Origin: JADHUC01 sp964617665
GTDB lineage: Bacteria; Planctomycetota; Planctomycetia; Pirellulales; Pirellulaceae
NCBI GenBank assembly: GCA_964617665.1
Contig: CAZUAH010000652.1
Span: 1 to 7,478, forward strand
Direction of reading: 5' to 3'
Length of the DNA: 7,478 bases
Position 1 is the stretch's first letter, and each line of letters begins with the position of its first letter. Below the pieces are notes generated by a model. The model ran no database searches. It saw only the letters and a program-made list of their open reading frames with translations, and was not told the origin of the DNA. Of this stretch, positions 1-7,478 are shown piece after piece. Position numbers and translations under genes: made by a program.

Positions 1-474
1 GGCACGGATTTCTTGGATGCCACCGATGATGCATGGGATCGGATCATGACGATCAACTTGCGGGGCGTGTTCCAGGCCTGCCAAGTGTTTGGTCGTCACA
101 TGATCGGTGCAGGTGGCGGTGCGATCGTCAACATCGGTAGCGTGACCTCTCATCTGCCACTTTCGCGAGTTTTCGCCTACTCGGCCTCGAAAGCTGGCGT
201 GCTGAACCTGACTCGAAATGTAGCGCAGGAATTTGCCGCCAAGGGAGTACGCGTAAACAGCATTTGCCCTGGTTTCTTTCCAGCGGAACAGAACCGCAAG
301 CTCCTGAATGAAGAGCGTACCAATAGCATTATTGGTGGCACACCTATGGCTCGGTTCGGCGAGCCGGAGGAATTGGTCGGAGCCTTGTTGCTGCTGGTAT
401 CTCCAAAAGGTGGCCAGTTCATTACCGGCACGCACGTCAACGTGGACGGAGGCTTCACGGCCGCTTGGTTCTAA
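1..474 (+). CDS. Short-chain dehydrogenase/reductase (SDR), 5'-truncated by window edge
   Basis: This is the C-terminal part of a classical SDR, an NAD(P)-dependent oxidoreductase with a Rossmann fold. The reading frame is open from base 1, so the true start and the glycine-rich nucleotide-binding motif lie outside the window; a TTG at 13 falls inside the protein and is not a credible start. About 157 residues are visible of a usual 250 or so. The active-site order is intact: Ser (IGSVTS, AGC at 139-141), then YSASK with the catalytic Tyr at 178-180 and Lys at 190-192, followed by the VNSICPG segment and a C-terminal VDGGF. The stretch PGFFPAEQNRKLL recalls SDRs annotated as D-mannonate oxidoreductase/fructuronate reductase or gluconate 5-dehydrogenase, so a sugar-acid substrate is plausible but is inferred from memory of those sequences. 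The gene ends with TAA. Confidence 0.93.
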   Translation, partial: GTDFLDATDDAWDRIMTINLRGVFQACQVFGRHMIGAGGGAIVNIGSVTSHLPLSRVFAYSASKAGVLNLTRNVAQEFAAKGVRVNSICPGFFPAEQNRKLLNEERTNSIIGGTPMARFGEPEELVGALLLLVSPKGGQFITGTHVNVDGGFTAAWF

Positions 475-509
475 ACGCCAGCGCTGCAACGTTTAACGAA
501 GAAGCCCCC

Positions 510-528
510 ACTGGTTCGGAGAACCAGT
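510..528 (+). terminator. Hairpin downstream of the SDR gene, possible terminator
   Basis: ACTGGTTC (510-517) and GAACCAGT (521-528) are perfect 8-base inverted arms around a GGA loop, starting 35 bases after the SDR stop codon. The position suits a transcription end or an RNA-stabilising 3' hairpin. No run of T follows on either strand, so it is not a textbook intrinsic terminator. With only three loop bases, the inner pairs would probably open in RNA to give a 9-base loop. Confidence 0.4.
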
Positions 529-584
529 CGTAGGCTAAGATATTGCACCAGCCATCACTCCCCCTCCGGGATTGCCTACCTAGC

Positions 585-589
585 GAGGA
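585..589 (+). promoter_or_regulatory. Ribosome binding site supporting the maeA start at 599
   Basis: GAGGA lies nine bases before the ATG at 599, which is good Shine-Dalgarno spacing and is the reason for choosing that start. The TTG at 590 directly abuts this motif and would be too close. The alternative ATG at 638 has its own GGAG (623-626) at 11 bases, which is less well placed but not excluded. Confidence 0.55.
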
Positions 590-598
590 TTGCTTGAA

Positions 599-2350
599 AT
601 GCACTGTTGCTCGAGAGATTGTGGAGACGAAGATCGCATGAAGGTCCACTTGCGAGGACCGGATCTGCTGCGTGAACCTCTTCTGAACAAGGATGCGGCC
701 TTTACGCCGGACGAGAGGGATCGGCTGGGACTTGCCGGACTGCTGCCGCCACACGCGCTGACAATCGAGCAGCAGGTGCAAATGGAGTTGGAGCACATTC
801 GCGCTAAGGGGACCGACCTGGAGAAGTTCATCGGTCTGGTGGCACTTCAGGACCGCAACGAGACGCTTTTCTACCGTGTGTTGATCGAGAATCTCCCGGA
901 GTTGATGCCGATCGTGTACACGCCGACCGTTGGGAAGGCCTGCCAAGATTACAGCCACATCTTCCGTCGGCCTCGCGGTATATGGATCACGCCCGACGAC
1001 GTGGATCGCATACCCAAACTGCTTCGCAACGTGCCGCAGACAGACGTCAAGCTGATCGTCGTCACGGACAACGAGCGAATTCTCGGCTTGGGGGACCAAG
1101 GTGCCGGGGGCATGGGGATTCCGATCGGCAAGATATCTCTCTACTGCGGCGGCGCTGGCATCCATCCGCGAAATTGCCTGCCCGTTAGCCTTGACGTAGG
1201 CACCAACAACGCGGACCTGTTGAACGACCCAAGCTACCTGGGCTACCGAAAACCACGGCTGCGAGGCGAGGCGTACGACCACGTTGTCGAGAGTTTCGTC
1301 GAGGGCGTTCGCGAGGTGTTTCCCAATACACTGATCCAGTGGGAAGACTTCCACAAGAACATCGCCTTTGCGGTGCTTGATCGGTATCGTCACCGCATAA
1401 CATCTTTCAACGATGACATCCAAGGAACGGCAGGTGTGGCAACGGCAGGCATTCTGTCTGCGTTGCGCATAACGAAGACGTCGTTGGCAGATCAACGCAT
1501 CTTGTACGTTGGGTCGGGAGCAGCCGGCGTTGGGATCGGTCGCTTGGTCAGAACGGCCATGCAGGAAGAAGGGGCCGACGACGCGACAGCTCGACGAGCG
1601 CAGCTTTTCACCGATAGCGGCGGTCTGGTGCACGCAAGCCGAGAAATCGCGGATCCGCACAAGAGAGAGTTTGCCATGACAAATGAGGACATGGCATTCT
1701 ACGGTCTGACGGTCGATACAGCGGCGGATTTGGTGGAAGTGATTCGGGCCATCAAGCCGACGATCCTGCTTGGCACGACCGCCCATGCCGGCGTGTTCAC
1801 CGAGGCAATGGTCCGAGAGATGGCCAAACATGTCGAGCAGCCGGTGATCATGCCGTTCAGCAATCCGACATCAAAAGCGGAATGCACGCCCGAACAGGCA
1901 ATCCAATGGACGGACGGACGCGCGGTTGTTGCGACGGGTAGCCCCTTCGATCCCGTCGAATACAACGGAAGGACTCACGTCATCGGCCAGGGCAACAATG
2001 TCTTCATCTTCCCCGGCGTGGGACTTGGCTGCATTCTTGCCGAAGTGCGAGAAGTGACGAATTCCATGTTCCTTTCCGCGGCACGCACGCTGGCCGAATT
2101 CGTGGGCGAAGAGCGATTGGCTACTGGGGCCATCTATCCAGACCAGAGCGAACTGCGAAGCATAAGCCGCCAGATAGCGTGCAATCTGATTCGCGAAGCG
2201 CGCGACCGCGGACTCGGTCGACTCATCCCGGATAGCGAGATCGAAGCGACCGTCGATCAGGCTATGTGGTATCCGGAGTATAGGGAGATGTACTACAAGC
2301 CGCTTATTGAATGCTCCGTTGCTCGCGCAACTTTAGAAAACAAAGCATAG
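599..2350 (+). CDS. maeA: NAD(P)-dependent malic enzyme, MaeA type
   Basis: This cytoplasmic enzyme oxidatively decarboxylates malate to pyruvate and CO2 and reduces NAD(P)+, linking the TCA cycle to pyruvate. It aligns from end to end by eye with E. coli MaeA (565 residues): 583 residues from the chosen ATG, 570 from the ATG at 638. Numbering from 599, the visible landmarks are GPDLLREPLLNK near the N-terminus, ETLFYR, the catalytic Tyr107 in PIVYTPTVG, GLGDQGAGGMGIPIGK with the catalytic Lys178, metal ligands Glu249-Asp250 (WEDF) and the Asp pair at 272-273 (FNDDIQGTAG), a GSGAAG dinucleotide loop near 305-310, MPFSNPTS, ATGSPFDPV and FIFPGVGLG. The residues after the second Rossmann strand (TDSGG, 338-342) differ from the common NAD and NADP signatures I remember, so cofactor preference is open. 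The first 13 residues are rich in cysteine and have no counterpart in E. coli MaeA. The 3' end overlaps the convergent exonuclease gene by 47 bases. Confidence 0.96.
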   Translation: MHCCSRDCGDEDRMKVHLRGPDLLREPLLNKDAAFTPDERDRLGLAGLLPPHALTIEQQVQMELEHIRAKGTDLEKFIGLVALQDRNETLFYRVLIENLPELMPIVYTPTVGKACQDYSHIFRRPRGIWITPDDVDRIPKLLRNVPQTDVKLIVVTDNERILGLGDQGAGGMGIPIGKISLYCGGAGIHPRNCLPVSLDVGTNNADLLNDPSYLGYRKPRLRGEAYDHVVESFVEGVREVFPNTLIQWEDFHKNIAFAVLDRYRHRITSFNDDIQGTAGVATAGILSALRITKTSLADQRILYVGSGAAGVGIGRLVRTAMQEEGADDATARRAQLFTDSGGLVHASREIADPHKREFAMTNEDMAFYGLTVDTAADLVEVIRAIKPTILLGTTAHAGVFTEAMVREMAKHVEQPVIMPFSNPTSKAECTPEQAIQWTDGRAVVATGSPFDPVEYNGRTHVIGQGNNVFIFPGVGLGCILAEVREVTNSMFLSAARTLAEFVGEERLATGAIYPDQSELRSISRQIACNLIREARDRGLGRLIPDSEIEATVDQAMWYPEYREMYYKPLIECSVARATLENKA

Positions 2351-2876
2351 CAGCCCGCGCGTCGGCCAGCGCGCCGTGGGTCCCCTCGAAGCCTTTTCCG
2401 AACAGGATCTTGTGCAGTTCCGTCAACGTGGGCCATTTGTATCCACGTCTACCAGGCAGCCGACAGTAGTCTGTCGATTCCCTCATCGTGCAGCGTAGCG
2501 TCTTCCCGGTGAATACGTTCTTCATTCCGGCGCGTATCAGTTCGGCGCCGACGATCTTTGTATCAAAGTCCACGTTGTGCCCCACCACCATGTCGGCCGA
2601 CATGACGGCCTCCGAGAATTCCTCAAGCACGGGCAGTAACTCCACGCCTTCTTCCACTGCTCGTTTTGTGGTGATTCCGTGCACTTCGGAGGCCTGCCGG
2701 GAGATGACAAAACCGTCGGGTTTGATGAGGTACTCGCGTGAAGATAGTTCGGTTCCGGTATCATCGCAGCACAGCCAAGCGATTTGCACGAGCCGCGGCC
2801 AGTTACTGACATCCGTGATGGGTGCCGACCAGTCACGCGGCAATCCAGCCGTCTCTGTGTCGAAGACAAGGAACAT
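2304..2876 (-). CDS. DnaQ-like DEDDh 3'-5' exonuclease
   Basis: A 190-residue stand-alone exonuclease of the RNase T/DnaQ superfamily, expected to remove nucleotides from 3' ends with two metal ions. All three Exo motifs are present: ExoI FDTETAGLP with Asp7 and Glu9, ExoII VGHNVDFDT with Asp103, and ExoIII THGALADA with His167 and Asp172, which makes it the DEDDh type. The segment ASEVHGIT (62-69) is the usual spacer helix entry. An open frame continues further upstream (to 2999), but the conserved domain begins at once after the ATG at 2876, which has a strong AAGGAG site eight bases before it, so the shorter form is chosen. It lies two bases after the flavin oxidoreductase stop codon and is probably coupled to it. 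The C-terminal 14-15 codons overlap maeA on the other strand. Whether it acts in DNA proofreading, repair or RNA processing cannot be told; it lacks polymerase or helicase domains. Confidence 0.93.
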   Translation of the reverse strand: MFLVFDTETAGLPRDWSAPITDVSNWPRLVQIAWLCCDDTGTELSSREYLIKPDGFVISRQASEVHGITTKRAVEEGVELLPVLEEFSEAVMSADMVVGHNVDFDTKIVGAELIRAGMKNVFTGKTLRCTMRESTDYCRLPGRRGYKWPTLTELHKILFGKGFEGTHGALADARAAMLCFLKLREQRSIQ

Positions 2877-2878
2877 GC

Positions 2879-4333
<1,455 letters not shown>

Positions 4334-4338
4334 GTTCG

Positions 4339-4344
4339 TCCTTT
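4339..4344 (-). promoter_or_regulatory. Ribosome binding site of the flavin oxidoreductase gene
   Basis: AAAGGA on the minus strand, five bases before the ATG at 4333-4331. The 60-base gap to the helicase stop (4334-4393) holds no convincing terminator hairpin or clear promoter, so read-through from the helicase gene is possible. Confidence 0.6.
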
Positions 4345-4393
4345 CATTCGTTCCTACTTATCAGATTGCAGGACGCAGCCAAACTGCTGTGCT

Positions 4394-6703
4394 CTATGGA
4401 GCATCCGGTATCAAAGGCGCCAATGGACTGTGGGCGATCACAAATGTCTTCACGATGCTCCCATCGGCAAACTCGACTTGTGCCTTTCGTCTCACACCAG
4501 TCCCGCTGACTGATACGATCGTACCGGAGCCGAGTTCCGGATGCGTTACCATCATCCCTTGCTGGAACACATGCGGCGGAAAACGTTCGATCTTATGGGG
4601 TTGGCTTTCGAGCATTTGAGCGGCCGTCACAACACCCGCTGGCAACGTGCTGCCAACACTCTGCTCCTCGACATCCTGGCTGATATCGTCGTCGCCCCAG
4701 TCGTCGAACTCATCGTCTTCATCATCGAAAGAGTCCATCTCGAAATGAATCTCGTCGTCAAATCCACGCGACGACGGCTCGATCAGTTCCATTTCTTCGC
4801 GAGGAAGTTCCATCAGGAACTGACTCGGAATAGACGGCCGAAACTGGCCTCGAAACGCGCGGTATTGACTCAGACTCAGCTGCAACTCCTCTTCGGCCCT
4901 CGTAATGCCGACGAAAAGCAATCGCCGCTCTTCCTCAAGTTCGTCGGGGTCTTCTCTGCTGCGTTCGTGAGGCAACAAACCATCTTCGGTCGCCACCACG
5001 TAGACCACAGGAAATTCCAGCCCCTTGGCGGCGTGAAGAGTCATCAAAGACACTTTGTCGTTGTCCTGTTCCCAGGCATCTGTGTCAGAGACAAGAGACG
5101 TTTGCTCCAAGAACAGTTCCAGTCGGTTATCCTCGTCGGCATGCTCGTCGTCAAATTCGCCCGCTGCAGTGAGCAGTTCTTCGATATTGTCCAAACGGTC
5201 TTCATCCTCTTCGGCTCCCGACTCCGCCAGCCAAACACGGTACCCCGAATCCTGCACAACACACTGCAGGAGCGCAAACAGTTCGCCGTGTGCGTGTTTG
5301 ATCATGCCATCGTAAATGGCGACAAATTTTGCGATCTTCCCAGCGATGCTCTTCGAGATCGGCTCGACAAGCTGGCACTCGCGGGCCGCATCCAGCAATG
5401 GCAGACGATGGCGGCGTGCATGTGCGGTAAGCCGCCCGACTGTCTTCTTACCGATGCCGCGCGCCGGAGTGTTCACGACCCGCAAGAACGCGACGTCGTT
5501 CTGCGGATTGTTCAACAGGTGCAGGTAGGCCAAGATGTCCTTGATTTCTTTGCGCTGATAGAACTCCAAACCGCTGACGACCTGATACGGAACACGCACC
5601 CTCCGCATCGCATGCTCGAACTGTCGCGATAGCGCGTTGATACGATAGAAGACGGCAAAGTCCTTCGGTCGCCGCTTTGATGCGCTGACCTGATCAGCAA
5701 TGCTCCTTGCGATATCATCGGCTTCGTCTCGCCCCGACGGATACATGACTAATCGCACGGGGACGCCGTCGGGTTTGTCCGTGAAGAGCTTTTTCGGTTT
5801 TCGTTTGCGGTTGTACGAAATCAGTTGGTCCGCAGCTCGCAGAATATTCGGTGTGCTGCGAAAGCTCTGTTCCAGTCGGACGACCTTGACGCTGTCGAAG
5901 TCTTTCTCGAAGTCCAAAATATTGCTCAGGTTCGCGCCGCGCCACCCGTAGATCGACTGATCCGGATCTCCCGTCACCGCCAGATTGGAATGGCTGATCG
6001 ACAAGGCGCGAACGATTGCGTACTGCGCCAGATTCGTGTCTTGGTACTCGTCCACCAGGATGTAACGATATCGCTCGTCCAACGCCCCGCGAAGGTCAGG
6101 GCTCTCCTTCAGTAGCGTTGCCACGTGCAGCAGCAAATCGTCGAAATCGGCCGCGTTTGATTCCAGCAGCCTTCTCTGGTAGAAGGGATACACCTTTTCC
6201 ACGATCGCGCCGACGGGATCGCCCGAGCGAACCGCGAACTCCTCGGCCGTGACCAAATTGTTCTTGGCCCAACTGATGGCGCCGGCGATGGCCTCCGGGC
6301 TGGTGCGTACCAGTTCAACGTCGCTTTCTTCGAGGGCCAGTTTCAACGCCTTCTTGGCGTCGTCTGTATCGTAGATCGAGTAGTTGGGATTCAGCCCCAC
6401 CAGCGACGCGTGTTGTCGTAACAGCCGAGCACAAAACGAATGAAACGTGCCCATCAATACGCCACGGCGGGCAACCAAACGCTCGACACGCGATCGCATC
6501 TCGTCCGCAGCCTTGTTGGTGAACGTTAGCGCTAAGACGTGCCAGGGGGAAACGCCCTGTTCGAGCATGTACGCGATGCGGTGTGTGACGACTCGAGTCT
6601 TGCCACTGCCTGGACCGGCCAGGATCAGAAGCGGCCCGTCAATGTGCCGGACCGCGTCTTGCTGAGGCGGAGTAAGCGATGAGAACACGTCCGTGTGGTT
6701 CAT
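4394..6703 (-). CDS. pcrA: UvrD/PcrA-type superfamily 1A DNA helicase
   Basis: An ATP-driven 3'-5' DNA helicase for repair and replication-fork maintenance, 769 residues, near the usual 700-770. SF1A motifs occur in order: Q-motif LTPPQQDAV (10-18), Walker A GPGSGKT (30-36), Ia TFTNKAADEM (60-69), Ib TFHSF (86-90), II VDEYQDTN (217-224), III GDPDQSIYGWRGA (245-257), IV EQSFRSTPNIL, V VSLMTLHAAKGLEFP (551-565) and VI LLFVGITRAEEEL (near 595-607). Residues 636-681 form a very acidic linker. The C-terminus (about 715-764, starting GMMVTHPELGSGTIVSV) matches the PcrA/UvrD Tudor-like fold that binds RNA polymerase in known relatives, hinting at transcription-coupled repair. The ATG at 6703 fits the family N-terminus, although its Shine-Dalgarno (GAAAG, five bases away) is weak; an in-frame GTG at 6748 would add 15 residues unlike the family and has no well-placed site. 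UvrD versus PcrA naming is not settled. Confidence 0.96.
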   Translation of the reverse strand: MNHTDVFSSLTPPQQDAVRHIDGPLLILAGPGSGKTRVVTHRIAYMLEQGVSPWHVLALTFTNKAADEMRSRVERLVARRGVLMGTFHSFCARLLRQHASLVGLNPNYSIYDTDDAKKALKLALEESDVELVRTSPEAIAGAISWAKNNLVTAEEFAVRSGDPVGAIVEKVYPFYQRRLLESNAADFDDLLLHVATLLKESPDLRGALDERYRYILVDEYQDTNLAQYAIVRALSISHSNLAVTGDPDQSIYGWRGANLSNILDFEKDFDSVKVVRLEQSFRSTPNILRAADQLISYNRKRKPKKLFTDKPDGVPVRLVMYPSGRDEADDIARSIADQVSASKRRPKDFAVFYRINALSRQFEHAMRRVRVPYQVVSGLEFYQRKEIKDILAYLHLLNNPQNDVAFLRVVNTPARGIGKKTVGRLTAHARRHRLPLLDAARECQLVEPISKSIAGKIAKFVAIYDGMIKHAHGELFALLQCVVQDSGYRVWLAESGAEEDEDRLDNIEELLTAAGEFDDEHADEDNRLELFLEQTSLVSDTDAWEQDNDKVSLMTLHAAKGLEFPVVYVVATEDGLLPHERSREDPDELEEERRLLFVGITRAEEELQLSLSQYRAFRGQFRPSIPSQFLMELPREEMELIEPSSRGFDDEIHFEMDSFDDEDDEFDDWGDDDISQDVEEQSVGSTLPAGVVTAAQMLESQPHKIERFPPHVFQQGMMVTHPELGSGTIVSVSGTGVRRKAQVEFADGSIVKTFVIAHSPLAPLIPDAP

Positions 6704-6760
6704 ACTGACTTTCAAGAGTCGGTTCGAGGGGCCAGGAAACGATTTCACAGGACACGTATT

Positions 6761-7348
6761 CTAACTCTCAGCCTCCGATTTAGGCAACGAGCCCGAATCG
6801 CCGCGTCCCCACGCCGCGTTGGCGACCTTGATGGCCAACCAGGCGCCCCCCAGTGCTGCCGCCAGAGTCACGATTGATGTAGCGAGAGCAGGAAGCAGGG
6901 GATGCCAACCGTGAAACTCGTCTAATGTCATCAAGCCGAACAAAGCGGACAAACTCAGGCCACACGCCGCAGACATCGCGACTGAGGTGGCCATGAGGCG
7001 TCTGCGACAGCTTATGGCTGATCGTCCGGCGAGCCAGCCGAGTATGGCTCCGACCAAGAGACCAGAGAAAAAGCCCAGCATCGCCCCACCTGCAAAGAAA
7101 CCGAAGACAATACCAATGAGGACTTCGATTACCTCGATTCCCCCAAGCTCTCCGGCCTCGTCGAACTGCGTCCACAAAACCACACCGCCACGGAGCAACG
7201 CCAAAACACCGCCGCCAAGCGTGGCTCCCATCAACGATCCTCGAACACAGCCAGCGGTTGCCAAGTCGGCGATTCGAGTCTGGCCGGAACCAATACGTGG
7301 CTCACGGCCCACGTCGTCCACACAGGGGCTTTGATACGGATTGTCCAT
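6761..7348 (-). CDS. Small glycine-zipper membrane protein of unknown function, NPYQSP N-terminus
   Basis: I do not recognise a characterised family. The 195-residue protein opens with Met-Asp-Asn-Pro-Tyr-Gln-Ser-Pro, a tag seen at the start of many planctomycete hypothetical membrane proteins. A polar stretch of about 30 residues follows, then hydrophobic segments near 36-60, 73-108 (long enough for a helical hairpin), 118-141 and 149-176, and a short polar tail. There is no cleavable signal peptide. In the second hydrophobic region glycine recurs every fourth residue (79, 83, 87, then 88, 92, 96, 100, 104, 108), a pattern that packs helices tightly together. Arg-rich SCRRRL (113-118) separates segments and would probably face the cytoplasm. 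The start ATG has only a weak upstream GGGA. It lies 57 bases upstream of the helicase gene on the same strand and could head the same transcript, but a functional link is not evident. Confidence 0.8.
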   Translation of the reverse strand: MDNPYQSPCVDDVGREPRIGSGQTRIADLATAGCVRGSLMGATLGGGVLALLRGGVVLWTQFDEAGELGGIEVIEVLIGIVFGFFAGGAMLGFFSGLLVGAILGWLAGRSAISCRRRLMATSVAMSAACGLSLSALFGLMTLDEFHGWHPLLPALATSIVTLAAALGGAWLAIKVANAAWGRGDSGSLPKSEAES

Positions 7349-7381
7349 GCCTCAGTCCCGCACCATTCGCTTGTCCCGTCT

Positions 7382-7395
7382 TCACTGGCCAGTGA
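7382..7395. repeat. 14-bp perfect palindrome upstream of the membrane-protein gene
   Basis: TCACTGGCCAGTGA is its own reverse complement and ends 34 bases upstream of the membrane-protein start codon, a place where a dimeric regulator could bind. A perfect 14-bp palindrome somewhere in a window of this size is not rare by chance, so the operator role rests on position alone. Confidence 0.3.
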
Positions 7396-7460
7396 TGCCG
7401 CCAGCCGCGTCGAACAACGTCAATGTGTAAGGCGTCAATTAGCCCTCCCGTCTCAGCGTC

Positions 7461-7477
7461 GTTCGGAGTGACCGAAC
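7461..7477. repeat. Short inverted repeat at the right edge
   Basis: GTTCGG (7461-7466) and CCGAAC (7472-7477) are 6-base arms around AGTGA. It may be part of a terminator for a gene beyond the window, but no T-run is visible before the sequence ends. Confidence 0.2.
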
Positions 7478-7478
7478 A

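Larger units (their letters stand above)
7349..7478. other. Non-coding upstream region at the right edge
   Basis: No gene is supported in these 130 bases, although the end of a neighbouring gene could begin just beyond the window. It should hold the promoter of the membrane-protein gene. Read on the minus strand it has two copies of ATTGACG (7439-7433 and 7424-7418), either of which could be a -35 element (TTGACG), but neither is followed at normal distance by a convincing -10 box. It also holds the palindrome at 7382-7395 and a small hairpin at 7461-7477. Confidence 0.5.

Noticed and set aside
455..1831. Long open frame (458 codons) on the minus strand opposite maeA
   Set aside because: It lies antisense to a well-conserved malic enzyme, its translation is rich in His, Arg, Gln and Cys with no recognisable domain, and it is explained by codon bias of the real gene.
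4334..4393. Possible terminator between the helicase and oxidoreductase genes
   Set aside because: Only a four-base stem (GCAG/CTGC) is visible and no T-run follows, so it is not enough to call.
4541..5632. Open frame (363 codons) on the plus strand opposite the helicase
   Set aside because: It is antisense to conserved helicase motifs V and VI and shows no protein-like motifs of its own.
6704..6748. GTG start at 6748 adding 15 residues to the helicase
   Set aside because: The extra residues do not resemble UvrD/PcrA N-termini and the nearest GGAGG is more than 20 bases away.

Overview
This window looks like ordinary chromosomal DNA from a bacterium, most likely a planctomycete of the Pirellula/Rhodopirellula type. 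The strongest lineage clue is the N-terminus of the last protein (Met-Asp-Asn-Pro-Tyr-Gln-Ser-Pro), a short tag I associate with many hypothetical membrane proteins of that group. The moderately GC-rich coding sequence and the mix of bacterial-type enzymes fit this, but the assignment is an inference. I see no rRNA, tRNA, insertion sequence, CRISPR array, phage gene or origin.

Layout. The left part is on the plus strand. It starts with the 3' part of a short-chain dehydrogenase/reductase gene cut by the window edge (1-474). A 124-base gap follows and holds a perfect 8-bp stem hairpin. Next comes a complete malic enzyme gene of the MaeA type (599-2350). The rest is on the minus strand and reads right to left as four closely spaced genes: a small glycine-zipper membrane protein (7348-6761), a UvrD/PcrA-type helicase with a C-terminal Tudor-like domain (6703-4394), an Old-Yellow-Enzyme-like flavin oxidoreductase (4333-2879), and a DnaQ-like DEDDh 3'-5' exonuclease (2876-2304). 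The gaps between these four are 57, 60 and 2 bases.

How the genes fit together. The oxidoreductase and exonuclease genes are almost certainly co-transcribed and probably translationally coupled: the gap is 2 bases and the exonuclease ribosome binding site lies inside the oxidoreductase gene. The helicase could belong to the same transcript, which would place a DNA-repair helicase and a 3'-5' exonuclease together with an unrelated redox enzyme between them. The exonuclease and malic enzyme genes converge and overlap by 47 bases, leaving no room for a conventional terminator between them. The malic enzyme and the dehydrogenase are central or sugar-acid metabolism and show no obvious link to the repair genes.

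Nothing here amounts to a clear new biological system. The points most worth a second look are the oxidoreductase with a lysine where the family usually has its first substrate-binding histidine, the long period-four glycine zipper in the membrane protein, the strongly acidic linker in the helicase, and the convergent gene overlap.
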